Positions 15,801 to 24,832 are shown, counted from the first letter of the stretch. The stretch is 42,995 nt of DNA from Gemmatimonadota bacterium (GCA_018673255.1 JABHDC010000257.1:1-42995), one strand, 5' to 3'. Numbers and translations are program-made. The notes: a model not told the origin generated them from the sequence alone.

Positions 15801-16807
15801 ATGCCTCCCGTATCGACGCCCACGTCCACATCGCTGGCGATCATGCCGAAACGCGGGCCCTGTTCGCCGACCTCGACGTGGGGCTGATCAATGTGTCAGT
15901 CCCCCAACCCGATCAAGCCCGATGGCGGCAACGTAGTGGTGTGTGGCGCGACCTGGCTGCCATCGATGCGGCCAGATATGCGTGGGTCTGCGGTTTCGAT
16001 CTTCCCACCTTCGATGCGGGTGGCCGTGTGGTGGATGGCTGGGTTGAGTCAGCGATTGCCGATATCGACGCAGGCATCGAGGCCGGCTGTGTGGGTTGCA
16101 AGATCTGGAAGAACATCGGCATGGAGGTACAGCGACCGTCCGGCGAATACGTCATGGTCGATGATCCCATCTACACACCGATCTACGATCATCTGGCGGC
16201 ACGAGATCTGACCCTGCTATTGCACATCGGCGAGCCCCTGGCCTGCTGGCGCCCCCTCGACGACCCCGAGGATCCGCACTACGGCTACTACACGGCCAAT
16301 CCCGAGTGGCACATGCATGGCCGGGATGGCTTCCCCTCTCACGAGCAGATCATGACCGCCCGGGATTCGATGGTGGCCGCCCATCCTCAACTGCGCGTGG
16401 TGGGAGCCCACCTGGCCAGTCTGGAGTGGGATGTGGATGAAGTCGCCGCGCGCCTGGATCGCTTTGACAACTTTGCCGTCGACACCTCGGCGCGACTGCT
16501 CGACCTGGCACGCCAGGATCCCGACAAGGTCCGTGCCTTCCTCGACCACTATTCGAGCCGCGTCCTGTGGGGGACGGACATCGTGGAGTATGGCCTGTAT
16601 TCGGAATTGCCCGACGATGAACGAGCGCAGGCACACCTGTCTTTGCGACAGCGTTATGAAGAGGAGATCGGCTTCTACAGTCAGGCCGGGACCGTCGAGG
16701 TGCGAGGGCGGCAAGTACAGGGGCTGGGACTGGATGCCACATTGCAGCGGCGCCTTTTTCGCGACAATGCCATGCAGTGGTACCCGTCGCTGGCCGCCGA
16801 CGCGTGA
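15797..16807 (+). CDS. Amidohydrolase family 2 (PF04909-type) protein, possible lactonase
   Basis: A 336-residue TIM-barrel metal hydrolase overlapping the previous gene by 4 nt (ATGA). The N-terminal metal motif is H9-x-H11 in IDAHVHIAGD. Later ligands are suggested by LLLHIGEP, VVGAHLASLEWD and RVLWGTDIVEY, where the Asp of GTD is the usual metal/base residue. This fits family 2 amidohydrolases, which include sugar lactonases, pyrone lactonases and decarboxylases. In a glycan operon, hydrolysis of a sugar lactone is the most attractive role, but that is inference. It overlaps the GNAT gene by 4 nt (GTGA). Confidence 0.85.
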   Translation: MNASRIDAHVHIAGDHAETRALFADLDVGLINVSVPQPDQARWRQRSGVWRDLAAIDAARYAWVCGFDLPTFDAGGRVVDGWVESAIADIDAGIEAGCVGCKIWKNIGMEVQRPSGEYVMVDDPIYTPIYDHLAARDLTLLLHIGEPLACWRPLDDPEDPHYGYYTANPEWHMHGRDGFPSHEQIMTARDSMVAAHPQLRVVGAHLASLEWDVDEVAARLDRFDNFAVDTSARLLDLARQDPDKVRAFLDHYSSRVLWGTDIVEYGLYSELPDDERAQAHLSLRQRYEEEIGFYSQAGTVEVRGRQVQGLGLDATLQRRLFRDNAMQWYPSLAADA

Positions 16808-17424
16808 AGTTGACACCAGGACAGATCGACGCCGATCCATCACTGCTGGCAGCCCCTGTCGAAACCAGGCAAGGGCAACGATTTCTCGTGCGCCCCCTTG
16901 AAGCCGATGACGCCGAGGGACTGGGCATCTTCCTGGATGCACTCAGTGATGCCACTGGCGGGGTCTACAGACCGCATCCACTGGATGCCGATCAGGCGCG
17001 CACCTTGTGCAGCCAGATCGATCGCACGCAATGTCTGCGATTCATCGCCCTGGGACCCCTTGCTGAGGCCCCCGAGTCTGACACGTCCAGGCAGATTTGC
17101 GCCTACATGATTCTCAATCTGGGCGTGCGCGATGGTGAGGTCGGCCGCTACGCCGAAGCGGACCTGTCTCTAGAACCAGCCACGACGGCCACCTTCGCAC
17201 CGGTCGTCGGCGACGTCTGGCAGGAAAGGGGTCTGGGAAGCGCCATGCTCCCCGTCCTCATCGAGGCCGCACGCCGCCTCGGGCGAACCCAGATCGTCCT
17301 CATGGGCGGGGTACGCGACGACAATCCTCGGGCGCGCCACTTCTACACCAAAAATGGTTTCGAGTGGGTGCGTAGTTTCGTTGCCGGGGGCATCGATGGT
17401 CATGACATGATCCTGCGCCTGTGA
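16804..17424 (+). CDS. GNAT-family N-acetyltransferase
   Basis: A 206-residue acetyltransferase that would move acetyl from acetyl-CoA to an amine. The CoA pyrophosphate loop is QERGLGSAML (Q-x-x-G-x-G/A), preceded by the beta4 strand TATFAPVVGDVW. FYTKNGFEWV near the C terminus is the usual beta6-beta7 segment. GTG 16804 is chosen because it overlaps the previous stop (GTGA); an ATG at 16777 is possible but would overlap more deeply. It is followed by another GTGA overlap. Its place in a sulfatase/lyase operon might point to an amino-sugar intermediate, which the sequence does not show. Confidence 0.86.
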   Translation: MKLTPGQIDADPSLLAAPVETRQGQRFLVRPLEADDAEGLGIFLDALSDATGGVYRPHPLDADQARTLCSQIDRTQCLRFIALGPLAEAPESDTSRQICAYMILNLGVRDGEVGRYAEADLSLEPATTATFAPVVGDVWQERGLGSAMLPVLIEAARRLGRTQIVLMGGVRDDNPRARHFYTKNGFEWVRSFVAGGIDGHDMILRL

Positions 17425-20231
17425 ACGACGACCTGAACCCGATCACGGTCGCTACACCGGACGCCGCCGTCGCTGCTGTCGGCCTGCCAGCCGATCTACC
17501 CGTCCGAGATCTGACCCCATCGCAATGGGAAGCCTTCGGGCGGCTGGTAGGCTGGGAGGAGGGTGGACCCGTCGTCGCCCCGCTGGCGGCCGAACAGCAG
17601 GCACGGGCCAGGCGCCAGCAATGGAAGCAGGCCCACCATCGTGTCGAGGGCCGCTGCCTGTTGCTGGATGATGAGGCGCTGCGCCACGCGCGAGGTCGGC
17701 TCGAAACCTGCGCCGAGGCAACTGACTTTGGCCGTCGGCTCCGCACGCGCGCCCAAGCCCTCTTCGACCTGGGCACACAACCGCTACTGAAGCTGATCCC
17801 GCCGCACGCACCCTGGAATACGGCCGGCTCCTTCTGCCCTGCCTGTATCGGTCGCCAATCGGTGGCAGCCATCCACTCACCCTTCTGGCACTGGTCGGTG
17901 GAAACACCGGATCGCATTCAGTGCCCCCATTGCCACATCATCTACCCCCACACCGATTACGCCGAGCACGGTCGGTTGCGCTTGCCGCGCCTGGGGATCG
18001 ACTACAGCTACTATCTGACACCGGCACAGCAGCAGGCCCATGATCGAGGCCGTGATGGCGTCGGCGCCAGCAGTTTCGGCGGCGGTCCGACCCACGTGTC
18101 GTTGTCAGGCGAGGTGGAACGCTGCACCCTCAACTGGATTCTGGGACAACTGGAACCTGTGGCCCTGGCCGCGGCGCTGTTTGATGAGCCCGCGTGGGGT
18201 CAGCTGGTCGGTGACCTGCTGGAGCGCCTGGCGCAGGTCCTTGATCGTTATCCCATCTACAGCTACCGGCAGGAAGTCGCCGACTGCGATCCAGCCTTTG
18301 CCGTGGAGCATCTCAATGCCCTGCCCACGCCACTCAAGCGGGCCGCCTGCCGCTACACCTACTGCGGCCAGTTCGGCGACCTGGACAATCTGCATGGCCT
18401 CGGGGACAACACGACGTCTTGTTGTTTCATGCCCAATGGCGAGTGGGGCGCAGCCCGACTGGCCCGCGAAAAGGCCTCTCACGGCCAGCTGTTTCTGGCG
18501 TTGATGCAGGCCTATGACCTGGTGCACCCCTGGTTGCCCCGGGCTCAGTGCGAGCGCATCGAGCAGGGACTGCTGTTGGAGTATTACCAGGACGTGGAAG
18601 GGCTGACACGACGCATCGACAACAAGTCCGGCCCGGGGGCAGCGGCGCGTGTCGCTTGCGGCCTGATGTTCGGTGATCACGACTGTGTTGCCGCAGGAGT
18701 GGATCGCTTCGAGGCGATTCTACACGGCCAGTTCTATGAGGACGGATCCTGGCGCGAGACCCCCATCTATGGCGCCAAGGCGTTGGTGGAAGGACTCTGG
18801 CAAGTACCCGAACTCATGCGACGCCGTCAGGATCTGTATGCAGGTGGTGTGTTACGCCGGGCCCTGACGACCTATGCGGAGGCGGCCACGCCACTGGGCA
18901 CGCAACCGAGTCTCGATGACAGTGCCGTCGACTTCGGCCTCTCTCCGCACCTGGTAGATCTGGCGCGTCTTCGTCTGGGCATCGACGTGCCCCTGGCGCC
19001 GCTGGATCTGTCCGGCCTGCGGACCACGGCGCCCGCACAACGACTCGGGTTCGCCGGCTATGTACCCCGCTGGGAGATGGCCCTGGTCGACGACGACGAA
19101 CGGTTGCCAGGCGACGGCGGCTGTGGCTTCGCCGCCGTGGGCCATCTGGCCCGTCCCCAGCCGGCCCAGTCCTGGGTCCGGCACCTGCTGGGAGAAAGCC
19201 TCACCAGCCCACCGCCACGAACCGCACTGCATCGATTCTTCCGAGGCCGCGGCCTGGTCTGTCTCGGATTCGGGGAAGGCCCGCGCGCTTCGCAGCTCTA
19301 CCTGGACGGAGGGGATGGGATCAGCCGGCATCGGCACCTGGCGCCATTGCAGTTGTCGATGTTCGCCGGCGGCTTCGAAGTTTTCCCTGACATGGGCTAC
19401 ATCGCCGATCATCCAGCCAATGCCTGGGTGCGCACCACGGCCTCTCACAACAGCGCGTTGGTGGATGGCCAGCCCCTGCAGGCTGCGGGTCGTTGCCATC
19501 TGCGCGAGTCGTGGCGAGATGACGGGATGGCCCGTGCCCATGTGATTGCGGATGTCGTCACAGCTCACGGCGACCGCCGCACGGGGCAACGGCGCGTGAC
19601 TCTGATGGCCGCAGTGGATGGCTGGCCGCTGATGCTGCTGGATGAGCTGATGATACCTGGCCCGGGTGAGATCGACCACGTCATGTGCGTCAATGCAGAT
19701 CCAGATGCAGGTGACGCCGACCACTTCGCGCCCGATCGTGCCTGGACGACGACGGCGCCCGCCTGGGATGTACCTATCCATGTGATGGGCGATGCGGCGA
19801 GCCGGATCAAGAGTCCTGCAGGGAGCCAGACTGTGAGTGCGGCGGCGAATGGGGCGAGCGAGGATCCAGCCGGCAAACAGCACCCACTCCAATGGCGACA
19901 GGGTGGCCCGATCAGGCTGGGCGACCGCTGGCGCTGGCACACGGACATGGGCGCCGTTGGGGCCATCGCCCTGTCCACCTCCTCGACGATCAGCACCTTC
20001 CGCTCCCCCGCCTGGCGCACCTACGCCGAGATCCAGGCGGCGCCGGGTACCAGTTGGCGGAGCGTGGTTGTGCGTCAGAACACGAACGCAGCCGGACGGA
20101 TCCTCTACCTCATCGGTGGTGATGCACAGATCACCGCAGAGATCGACAACAGATCCGGCTGTGTCGTTCTTCAGCGCCCCGGTGCACGGCGGTCGCTGCC
20201 GTTGCCCAGGCAGTTGTCTGGAACGATCTGA
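17421..20231 (+). CDS. Heparinase II/III-like polysaccharide lyase with zinc-ribbon insert
   Basis: A 936-residue protein, the largest in the window. Residues about 139-171 hold two Cys pairs, C139-P-A-C142 and C168-P-H-C171-H, likely a structural zinc site. The region about 230-480 is helical, as in the alpha/alpha toroid (LDNLHGLGDNTTSCCFMP, IYGAKALVEGLW). From about 600 the heparinase II/III beta-sandwich is recognisable: ISRHRHLAPLQLSMFAGG, EVFPDMGYIAD and SHNSALVDGQPLQ. Such enzymes cleave uronate-containing glycans by beta-elimination using Tyr and His. The GTG start overlaps the GNAT stop by 4 nt. No signal peptide is seen, so the lyase would act inside the cell on imported oligosaccharides. 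Confidence 0.85.
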   Translation: MNDDLNPITVATPDAAVAAVGLPADLPVRDLTPSQWEAFGRLVGWEEGGPVVAPLAAEQQARARRQQWKQAHHRVEGRCLLLDDEALRHARGRLETCAEATDFGRRLRTRAQALFDLGTQPLLKLIPPHAPWNTAGSFCPACIGRQSVAAIHSPFWHWSVETPDRIQCPHCHIIYPHTDYAEHGRLRLPRLGIDYSYYLTPAQQQAHDRGRDGVGASSFGGGPTHVSLSGEVERCTLNWILGQLEPVALAAALFDEPAWGQLVGDLLERLAQVLDRYPIYSYRQEVADCDPAFAVEHLNALPTPLKRAACRYTYCGQFGDLDNLHGLGDNTTSCCFMPNGEWGAARLAREKASHGQLFLALMQAYDLVHPWLPRAQCERIEQGLLLEYYQDVEGLTRRIDNKSGPGAAARVACGLMFGDHDCVAAGVDRFEAILHGQFYEDGSWRETPIYGAKALVEGLWQVPELMRRRQDLYAGGVLRRALTTYAEAATPLGTQPSLDDSAVDFGLSPHLVDLARLRLGIDVPLAPLDLSGLRTTAPAQRLGFAGYVPRWEMALVDDDERLPGDGGCGFAAVGHLARPQPAQSWVRHLLGESLTSPPPRTALHRFFRGRGLVCLGFGEGPRASQLYLDGGDGISRHRHLAPLQLSMFAGGFEVFPDMGYIADHPANAWVRTTASHNSALVDGQPLQAAGRCHLRESWRDDGMARAHVIADVVTAHGDRRTGQRRVTLMAAVDGWPLMLLDELMIPGPGEIDHVMCVNADPDAGDADHFAPDRAWTTTAPAWDVPIHVMGDAASRIKSPAGSQTVSAAANGASEDPAGKQHPLQWRQGGPIRLGDRWRWHTDMGAVGAIALSTSSTISTFRSPAWRTYAEIQAAPGTSWRSVVVRQNTNAAGRILYLIGGDAQITAEIDNRSGCVVLQRPGARRSLPLPRQLSGTI

Positions 20232-20236
20232 GATGG

Positions 20237-20557
20237 ATGGGGAAGATGGGGAATTGGCTCACCTGGCTCATCGTCGGTGGCGGGGGCCTGACCGCACTCT
20301 GGTTGTCTTTGGCCTGGTGGACGATGCGTATTGCCCAACGCCACGGTGGTCACCCGGGGCGATGGTTCCTCTACGGCGTATTGCTCGGACCCATCGGGAT
20401 CTGGCTGGCCTTCCGAATGGTACGTCCCTGCCCGGCCTGCCAGGCCATCGTCCTGCGTGATGTGCATCTGTGCCCTGCGTGCGGCCATGAGATCCCCCGC
20501 CTGGGCACATCGGAGCGTCCCGAAGATTACCTGAAAACCTATCGGAAGAACTGGTGA
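20237..20557 (+). CDS. Small two-TM protein with C-terminal zinc ribbon
   Basis: A 106-residue protein. Two hydrophobic segments (about 7-28 and 43-62) are joined by a short His/Gly/Arg loop. They are followed by a Cys4 motif, C65-P-A-C68 and C79-P-A-C82, and an acidic/basic tail. It would be an inner-membrane protein with a small metal-binding head. It lies 5 bp after the lyase gene and its stop shares one base with the next sulfatase ATG, so it is clearly inside the operon. Function unknown; a local role such as anchoring or assembly is only a guess. An alternative start is the ATG at 20246. Confidence 0.75.
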   Translation: MGKMGNWLTWLIVGGGGLTALWLSLAWWTMRIAQRHGGHPGRWFLYGVLLGPIGIWLAFRMVRPCPACQAIVLRDVHLCPACGHEIPRLGTSERPEDYLKTYRKNW

Positions 20558-21969
20558 TGAACATCCTCGTACTGATGTGTGACCAGTTGCGCGGTGACGT
20601 CTTTGATGCGGGCCATGTCTGCCACACGCCACATCTGGATCGACTCGCCGCACGCGGCGTTCGCTTCACTCGCGCCTACACACCCAACGCCGTCTGTTCA
20701 CCAGCACGCGCCAGTCTGATGACAGGCCGCCTGCCCCATGCTCACGGCGTGCTCACCGTCACCCACACGGTCGATGACGACCAATGCAGCCTGCGTACCG
20801 ATCTACCCCACTGGGCCCAGCACCTGGAAGCGGCCGGTTATCAGACTGGGTACTTCGGCAAGTGGCACGTGGAACGGTCCGGCGCGCTGGAACCATTCGG
20901 CTGGCAGCAATCCGCCTGCGAAGGCTCGCCGGCCCTGGCCGCCGTCGATCCGGACGTGATCCACGATCCAGCCTGGTCACTGGAATGGCACCTGGACCAA
21001 CCCCCGGGATACAGCTCCAGTCGCTTCTACGGTGCCGTGGATGCATTGCCCGAACAACGACGGATGGGATCACGTGTGAGGCTGGCCCATCGTTTCCTCG
21101 ATGGGGTCCTGCCATCGCAGGATCCGTGGTGCTTGATGGTGAGCCTGCAAGAGCCACACGATCCCTTCGTCTGCGGTACCGAAGCACTGAGCCAATACGA
21201 CATCGACGCGATCGAACTGCCTGCGTCCGTCGACGATGACCTGGTCGGTCGACCGGGTATCTATCGCAAGGCAGCACGCGTGTGGGCGCACATGACTCCG
21301 CGACAGCGACGTGAAGCGGCTGCCTGCTACTACGCCTCGATCACGGAGATCGACGCGCTCTTCGGGACGTTGCTGGATCGACTTCAGACCTCAGGGCAAC
21401 TCGATGACACCCTCGTCGTGCTCACTTCCGATCACGGCGAACTGCTCGGGGCCCATGGTCTCTACTGCAAGAATTTCACCGGCGCCGAAGAGGTTTACCG
21501 CATACCCATGACGATCGCCGGACCGGGTGTCGAAGCCGGCCAGACCAGCGATGGCCGAGTGGGGTTGCACGATCTGGGACCGACCCTATTGGCCTTGAGC
21601 CATTGCGAACCGATGGACACCGCCGGCGACAGTCGCTCTTTCCTGCCCCTGCTGCAGGCGCCGACGGCCAGTCAGGACTGGCAGCGCGGGTATGCCGAAT
21701 ACTTCGGGGGACGCATGCTGCTCACACAACGCGTGATCTGGGATGGCGACTGGAAATTCGTCTTCAATGGATTTGACGAGGATGAACTCTACCATCTCGG
21801 AACCGACCCGCACGAACTCGACAACCGCATCACCGATCCAACCTGCCGGCTGCAGGTCGAATCACTGTGCCGTCAAATGTGGGAGCGCTGTCGCACCAGC
21901 GGCGACGCCTCGCTGCTCAACTCGCAGTACCCCATCCTGCGCGTAGCCCCCCTCGGCCCGGAGGGCTAA
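20557..21969 (+). CDS. Sulfatase (type I), third copy
   Basis: A 470-residue sulfatase. The active-site motif is C47-S-P-A-R with ASLMTGR, matching C-x-P-x-R. The metal residues begin in NILVLMCDQLR and continue in VVLTSDHGELLGAHGLYCKN. FGKWHVE supplies the conserved Lys/His pair after the motif. Its ATG shares a base with the previous stop; a GTG three bases earlier is also possible. There is no signal peptide. It differs clearly in sequence from the sulfatases at 11506 and 13392, so the three probably remove sulfate from different positions rather than being recent duplicates. Confidence 0.92.
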   Translation: MNILVLMCDQLRGDVFDAGHVCHTPHLDRLAARGVRFTRAYTPNAVCSPARASLMTGRLPHAHGVLTVTHTVDDDQCSLRTDLPHWAQHLEAAGYQTGYFGKWHVERSGALEPFGWQQSACEGSPALAAVDPDVIHDPAWSLEWHLDQPPGYSSSRFYGAVDALPEQRRMGSRVRLAHRFLDGVLPSQDPWCLMVSLQEPHDPFVCGTEALSQYDIDAIELPASVDDDLVGRPGIYRKAARVWAHMTPRQRREAAACYYASITEIDALFGTLLDRLQTSGQLDDTLVVLTSDHGELLGAHGLYCKNFTGAEEVYRIPMTIAGPGVEAGQTSDGRVGLHDLGPTLLALSHCEPMDTAGDSRSFLPLLQAPTASQDWQRGYAEYFGGRMLLTQRVIWDGDWKFVFNGFDEDELYHLGTDPHELDNRITDPTCRLQVESLCRQMWERCRTSGDASLLNSQYPILRVAPLGPEG

Positions 21970-21982
21970 AGCACTCATATCC

Positions 21983-22011
21983 CTGCGGCAGTCACCGGAT
22001 TCCTGTCGCAG
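21983..22011 (+). other. Intercistronic hairpin before the sialate O-acetylesterase gene
   Basis: CTGCGGCAG (21983-21991) pairs with CTGTCGCAG (22003-22011) through nine pairs including one G:U, with an 11-nt loop. It lies in the 58-bp gap between the sulfatase stop and the AGGAGAG ribosome site of the next gene. There is no T-tract, so partial termination, mRNA processing or 3'-end protection is more likely than full termination. Confidence 0.45.
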
Positions 22012-22027
22012 CCAGGAGAGATCCACC

Positions 22028-24013
22028 ATGGCGCCCTGCCGAATCATTCGTGGTCCTGCCGCCCTGCTGTGTATGCTGCTCACCAGCGTCGTGGGCGATG
22101 CTTCGGCGTTGCAGTTGGCCGATGTCTTCAGCGATCACATGGTGCTGCAACGACGCACCCCCATTCGAGTCTGGGGTGAAGCCGATCCCGGTGCCCGCGT
22201 GGAGGTGTCCCTCGGCCACGATGCGCCCACCTCGGCGACTGCAGGAGAGGATGGCTCGTGGCTACTGGAATTGCCCGCCCATCCAGCCGGTGGCCCCCAC
22301 GATCTGGTCGTAGCCAGTGGCAGTGATCGGATCAACCTGGAAGACGTTCTCGTCGGCGAGGTGTGGCTCGCCTCGGGCCAGTCGAATATGCAGTGGTCCA
22401 TGGCGTCGACACTGGATGCGGTAAACGAAATCGCCGCCGCCGATTGGCCCCAGCTCCGCCTCCTCAACATTCCCAGGACGACGGCCGTCGAGCCCGGCGC
22501 GCAGATCGGCAGTTCGTGGCAGGTCTGCACACCTGAGACGGTGCCCGCCTTCTCAGCCGTCGCCTTCTTCTTCGGGCGTCGTCTCCATCAGCAACTGGGC
22601 GTGCCGATCGGCCTCATCAACAGCTCCTGGGGTGGTACCCGGATCGAGCCCTGGACCGATGCTCAGCACATCGACTGGCTGGTCTCGCGCCTGTCGGGGT
22701 CGGCGGCGCGGGCCGTGCGTGATGCCGCGCAGGAACGAAACCGTCTGGCCCCGGATCTGGCGCTGGCAGAAGAGAAATACCAGGCATCTGTCGAGGCCCT
22801 CAAGGCTGCCGAGGCCCAGGCATCAGGCGCCAGGGCTGCGGCAGATCTCGAGGACACCGAGTGGCCGACGATGTCGATTCCCACCATGTGGGAGGAGGGC
22901 GGATTGCCGGGCTTTGATGGCATGGTCTGGTTTCGCAAGCATCTCGAGATTCCGGCAGGCTGGGCCGGCAAGGACCTCAGACTGCATTTGGGGCCGGCCG
23001 ACGAGGCGGATGTGACCTGGTTCAATGGTGTGCAGATCGGCACCATGGGCAGCTTTTCCGACGGGGTCATCGGGCACTGGGCAACGCCCCGCATGTACAC
23101 GATCGCGGGCGATCTGGTCAAAGCCGGCCCTGCAGTGCTTGGCGTTCGCATCATCGACTCTGCCGGAGCCGGTGGATTGTGGGGGGGCGATGCAGTGGAC
23201 ATGTATCTGACCCCGGCCGACGACTCATCAGAGAGGTTGTCCCTTGCCGGCCTGTGGAAGTATCAGCCGGGACCGAGCCTCGAGGCGCGCGCACAATCCC
23301 TGCAGCAGCTACCCAGCACGCTGTACAATGCCATGATCCACCCTCTCGTGCCGCTGTCTCTGCAGGGCGCGATCTGGTACCAGGGTGAGGCCAATGTGTC
23401 AGAAGGAGCGGTCTACACGGAGAAGATGATCGCCCTCATCGACAGCTGGCGGGAGGCCTTCGGTCGTGGGGATCTCCCCTTCTACTTCGTACAGCTGGCC
23501 CCCTTCGGATATGGCAGGTCGGAGGCGCTGCCCTTGCTGTGGGAAGCACAGACTCAGGCCTCAAAGCGGCGTGCCCATGTGGGGGATGTGGCGATCAACG
23601 ATGTGGGCGATGTGGATGACATCCACCCACGCGACAAGCGCACGGTCGGCGAACGACTGGCGAATCTGGCACTGAGCCGCACCTACCGCCAAGCTGACAT
23701 CCAGGACCAGGGCCCACGTTTCGCGAGGGTCACACGCGAAGCTGGCACATTGCGCGTGCTCTTCGACCACGCTCGAGGGCTCACCACACGCGACGGTGCA
23801 CCCCCAACCTGGTTCGAGGTCGCCGATCACGACGACGTCTTTATGACAGCGGATGCGACGATTGAAGGAGAGTTTGTCGTATTGCGCCACCCGAAAATGG
23901 CAGCTCCCGACAAGGTGCGTTTCGCCTGGGATGAGACGGCGTCACCGAATCTCATCAATGGCGCCGGACTTCCTGCGACACCCTTCCGCAGTGCGCTGCC
24001 ACGAACGAAGTGA
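22028..24013 (+). CDS. Secreted sialate O-acetylesterase-like SGNH hydrolase
   Basis: A 661-residue esterase. A signal peptide is present (residues 1-27, hydrophobic core AALLCMLLTSVV, cleavage after DASA). The mature protein opens with LQLADVFSDHMVLQRRTPI, the usual start of sialate O-acetylesterase-like proteins. The SGNH nucleophile is S119 in ASGQSNM, followed by IWYQGEANV and the D-x-x-H motif DIHPRDK. A jelly-roll insert (about 285-400, FRKHLEIPAGWAGKDLRLHLG) resembles GH2-type sugar-binding domains. AGGAGAG sits 7 nt upstream. Such enzymes remove acetyl groups from sialic acid or plant and algal glycans. This is the only clearly exported enzyme of the operon region. Confidence 0.9.
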   Translation: MAPCRIIRGPAALLCMLLTSVVGDASALQLADVFSDHMVLQRRTPIRVWGEADPGARVEVSLGHDAPTSATAGEDGSWLLELPAHPAGGPHDLVVASGSDRINLEDVLVGEVWLASGQSNMQWSMASTLDAVNEIAAADWPQLRLLNIPRTTAVEPGAQIGSSWQVCTPETVPAFSAVAFFFGRRLHQQLGVPIGLINSSWGGTRIEPWTDAQHIDWLVSRLSGSAARAVRDAAQERNRLAPDLALAEEKYQASVEALKAAEAQASGARAAADLEDTEWPTMSIPTMWEEGGLPGFDGMVWFRKHLEIPAGWAGKDLRLHLGPADEADVTWFNGVQIGTMGSFSDGVIGHWATPRMYTIAGDLVKAGPAVLGVRIIDSAGAGGLWGGDAVDMYLTPADDSSERLSLAGLWKYQPGPSLEARAQSLQQLPSTLYNAMIHPLVPLSLQGAIWYQGEANVSEGAVYTEKMIALIDSWREAFGRGDLPFYFVQLAPFGYGRSEALPLLWEAQTQASKRRAHVGDVAINDVGDVDDIHPRDKRTVGERLANLALSRTYRQADIQDQGPRFARVTREAGTLRVLFDHARGLTTRDGAPPTWFEVADHDDVFMTADATIEGEFVVLRHPKMAAPDKVRFAWDETASPNLINGAGLPATPFRSALPRTK

Positions 24014-24158
24014 GCGGCTATACGGATGTGGCAGACGGATGTGACAGACAGGTGTTATAGAACGCGGAACACGATGCCGGGCAGGATGGCCTGCGCAGGG
24101 CTCATGCAGCGGGACGACCACGCACAGTCAGGCTGCGGTAGTCGAGCGGGAGACCGCC

Positions 24159-24389
24159 TCAGACGACGTCAGAGATCTCGGCCAGAATCTCGTCCATCGA
24201 CCACAAGCGCTCTGCATCTACGAGCAATGCGTCGATGATAAAGGGGTGAGCTTTGACCGTCTGCGTATCGATGAACTCGAATCCAGGCGCCCAGTTGCCA
24301 TTCTGATCTTTGACAAACATGGACTTGTCTTCGATGACGGTGATCTCGTCTTCGCTGCCGCTTGCTTCGTGATAGCGGTAATGGGGCAT
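24159..24389 (-). CDS. Small orphan protein, function unknown
   Basis: A 76-residue acidic protein with no recognised domain: MPHYRYHEASGSEDEITVI near the N terminus and an acidic amphipathic C terminus (LWSMDEILAEISDVV). The ribosome site GGAGGTGAT is near-perfect and lies 6 nt before ATG 24389, the best in the window, which argues for a real gene. It stands alone between the esterase gene and a long gap. No signal peptide or membrane segment is seen. Confidence 0.6.
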   Translation of the reverse strand: MPHYRYHEASGSEDEITVIEDKSMFVKDQNGNWAPGFEFIDTQTVKAHPFIIDALLVDAERLWSMDEILAEISDVV

Positions 24390-24832
24390 CACATCACCTC
24401 CGTGTTCGGCATCCTCGCCGGTGTGATTCCGCTAGAACATAAACAAATTTCGTGCCAGCGATCCGTCGATTTTGCATCAATGCCGCTAAGTCTATGAGCC
24501 TCAATATGTTCTTCGGTAATCAGGGTCCCGCGCGATGTGAGCGAGGTCACTCACATAGATGAAGGGAATTCGCGATATCTCGGGAATCCTCCCTGTAGCC
24601 TGCCAAACAGGCTGTGGTGACACGATAGTGTGTGGCCCCAAGTAATGTCAAAACAAAAACTTGTGCCCTTGCCACCAGAAGGGGCTGCCACCTTGGCAGG
24701 CTCTGCGGACAAACCCTCACTGTGGGGAAAAATCGAGACTTTCTGTCTCAGTTTTCACACGCTTCCGGCGCTTTTGTCCTCTTGGCCATTTATAGCAGTC
24801 TGTGTCTCAAGTTCTGTGGCGGATTTCGCCAC
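24390..24832. other. Long gap with reduced GC and small inverted repeats
   Basis: No convincing gene is found here. The region is visibly poorer in G+C than its neighbours. It holds an inverted repeat TGTGAG-8 nt-CTCACA (24536-24555) and a short hairpin AGCCTG-CCAAA-CAGGCT (24597-24613). Short open frames at 24630-24916 lack ribosome sites and run into the antisense FMN reductase gene. The base composition could mark a decayed or acquired segment, but no remnant gene could be identified. Confidence 0.5.
24536..24555. promoter_or_regulatory. Inverted repeat TGTGAG-N8-CTCACA, possible operator
   Basis: Two 6-bp arms with an 8-bp spacer lie about 150 bp upstream of the small orphan gene. The half-sites resemble CRP half-sites (TGTGA/TCACA), but the spacing is ten bases rather than six between the 5-bp cores, so it is not a standard CRP site. 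Confidence 0.25.

Noticed and set aside
24536..24555. CRP binding site
   Set aside because: The half-sites look similar, but the spacer between the 5-bp cores is ten bases rather than six. Kept only as a generic inverted repeat.
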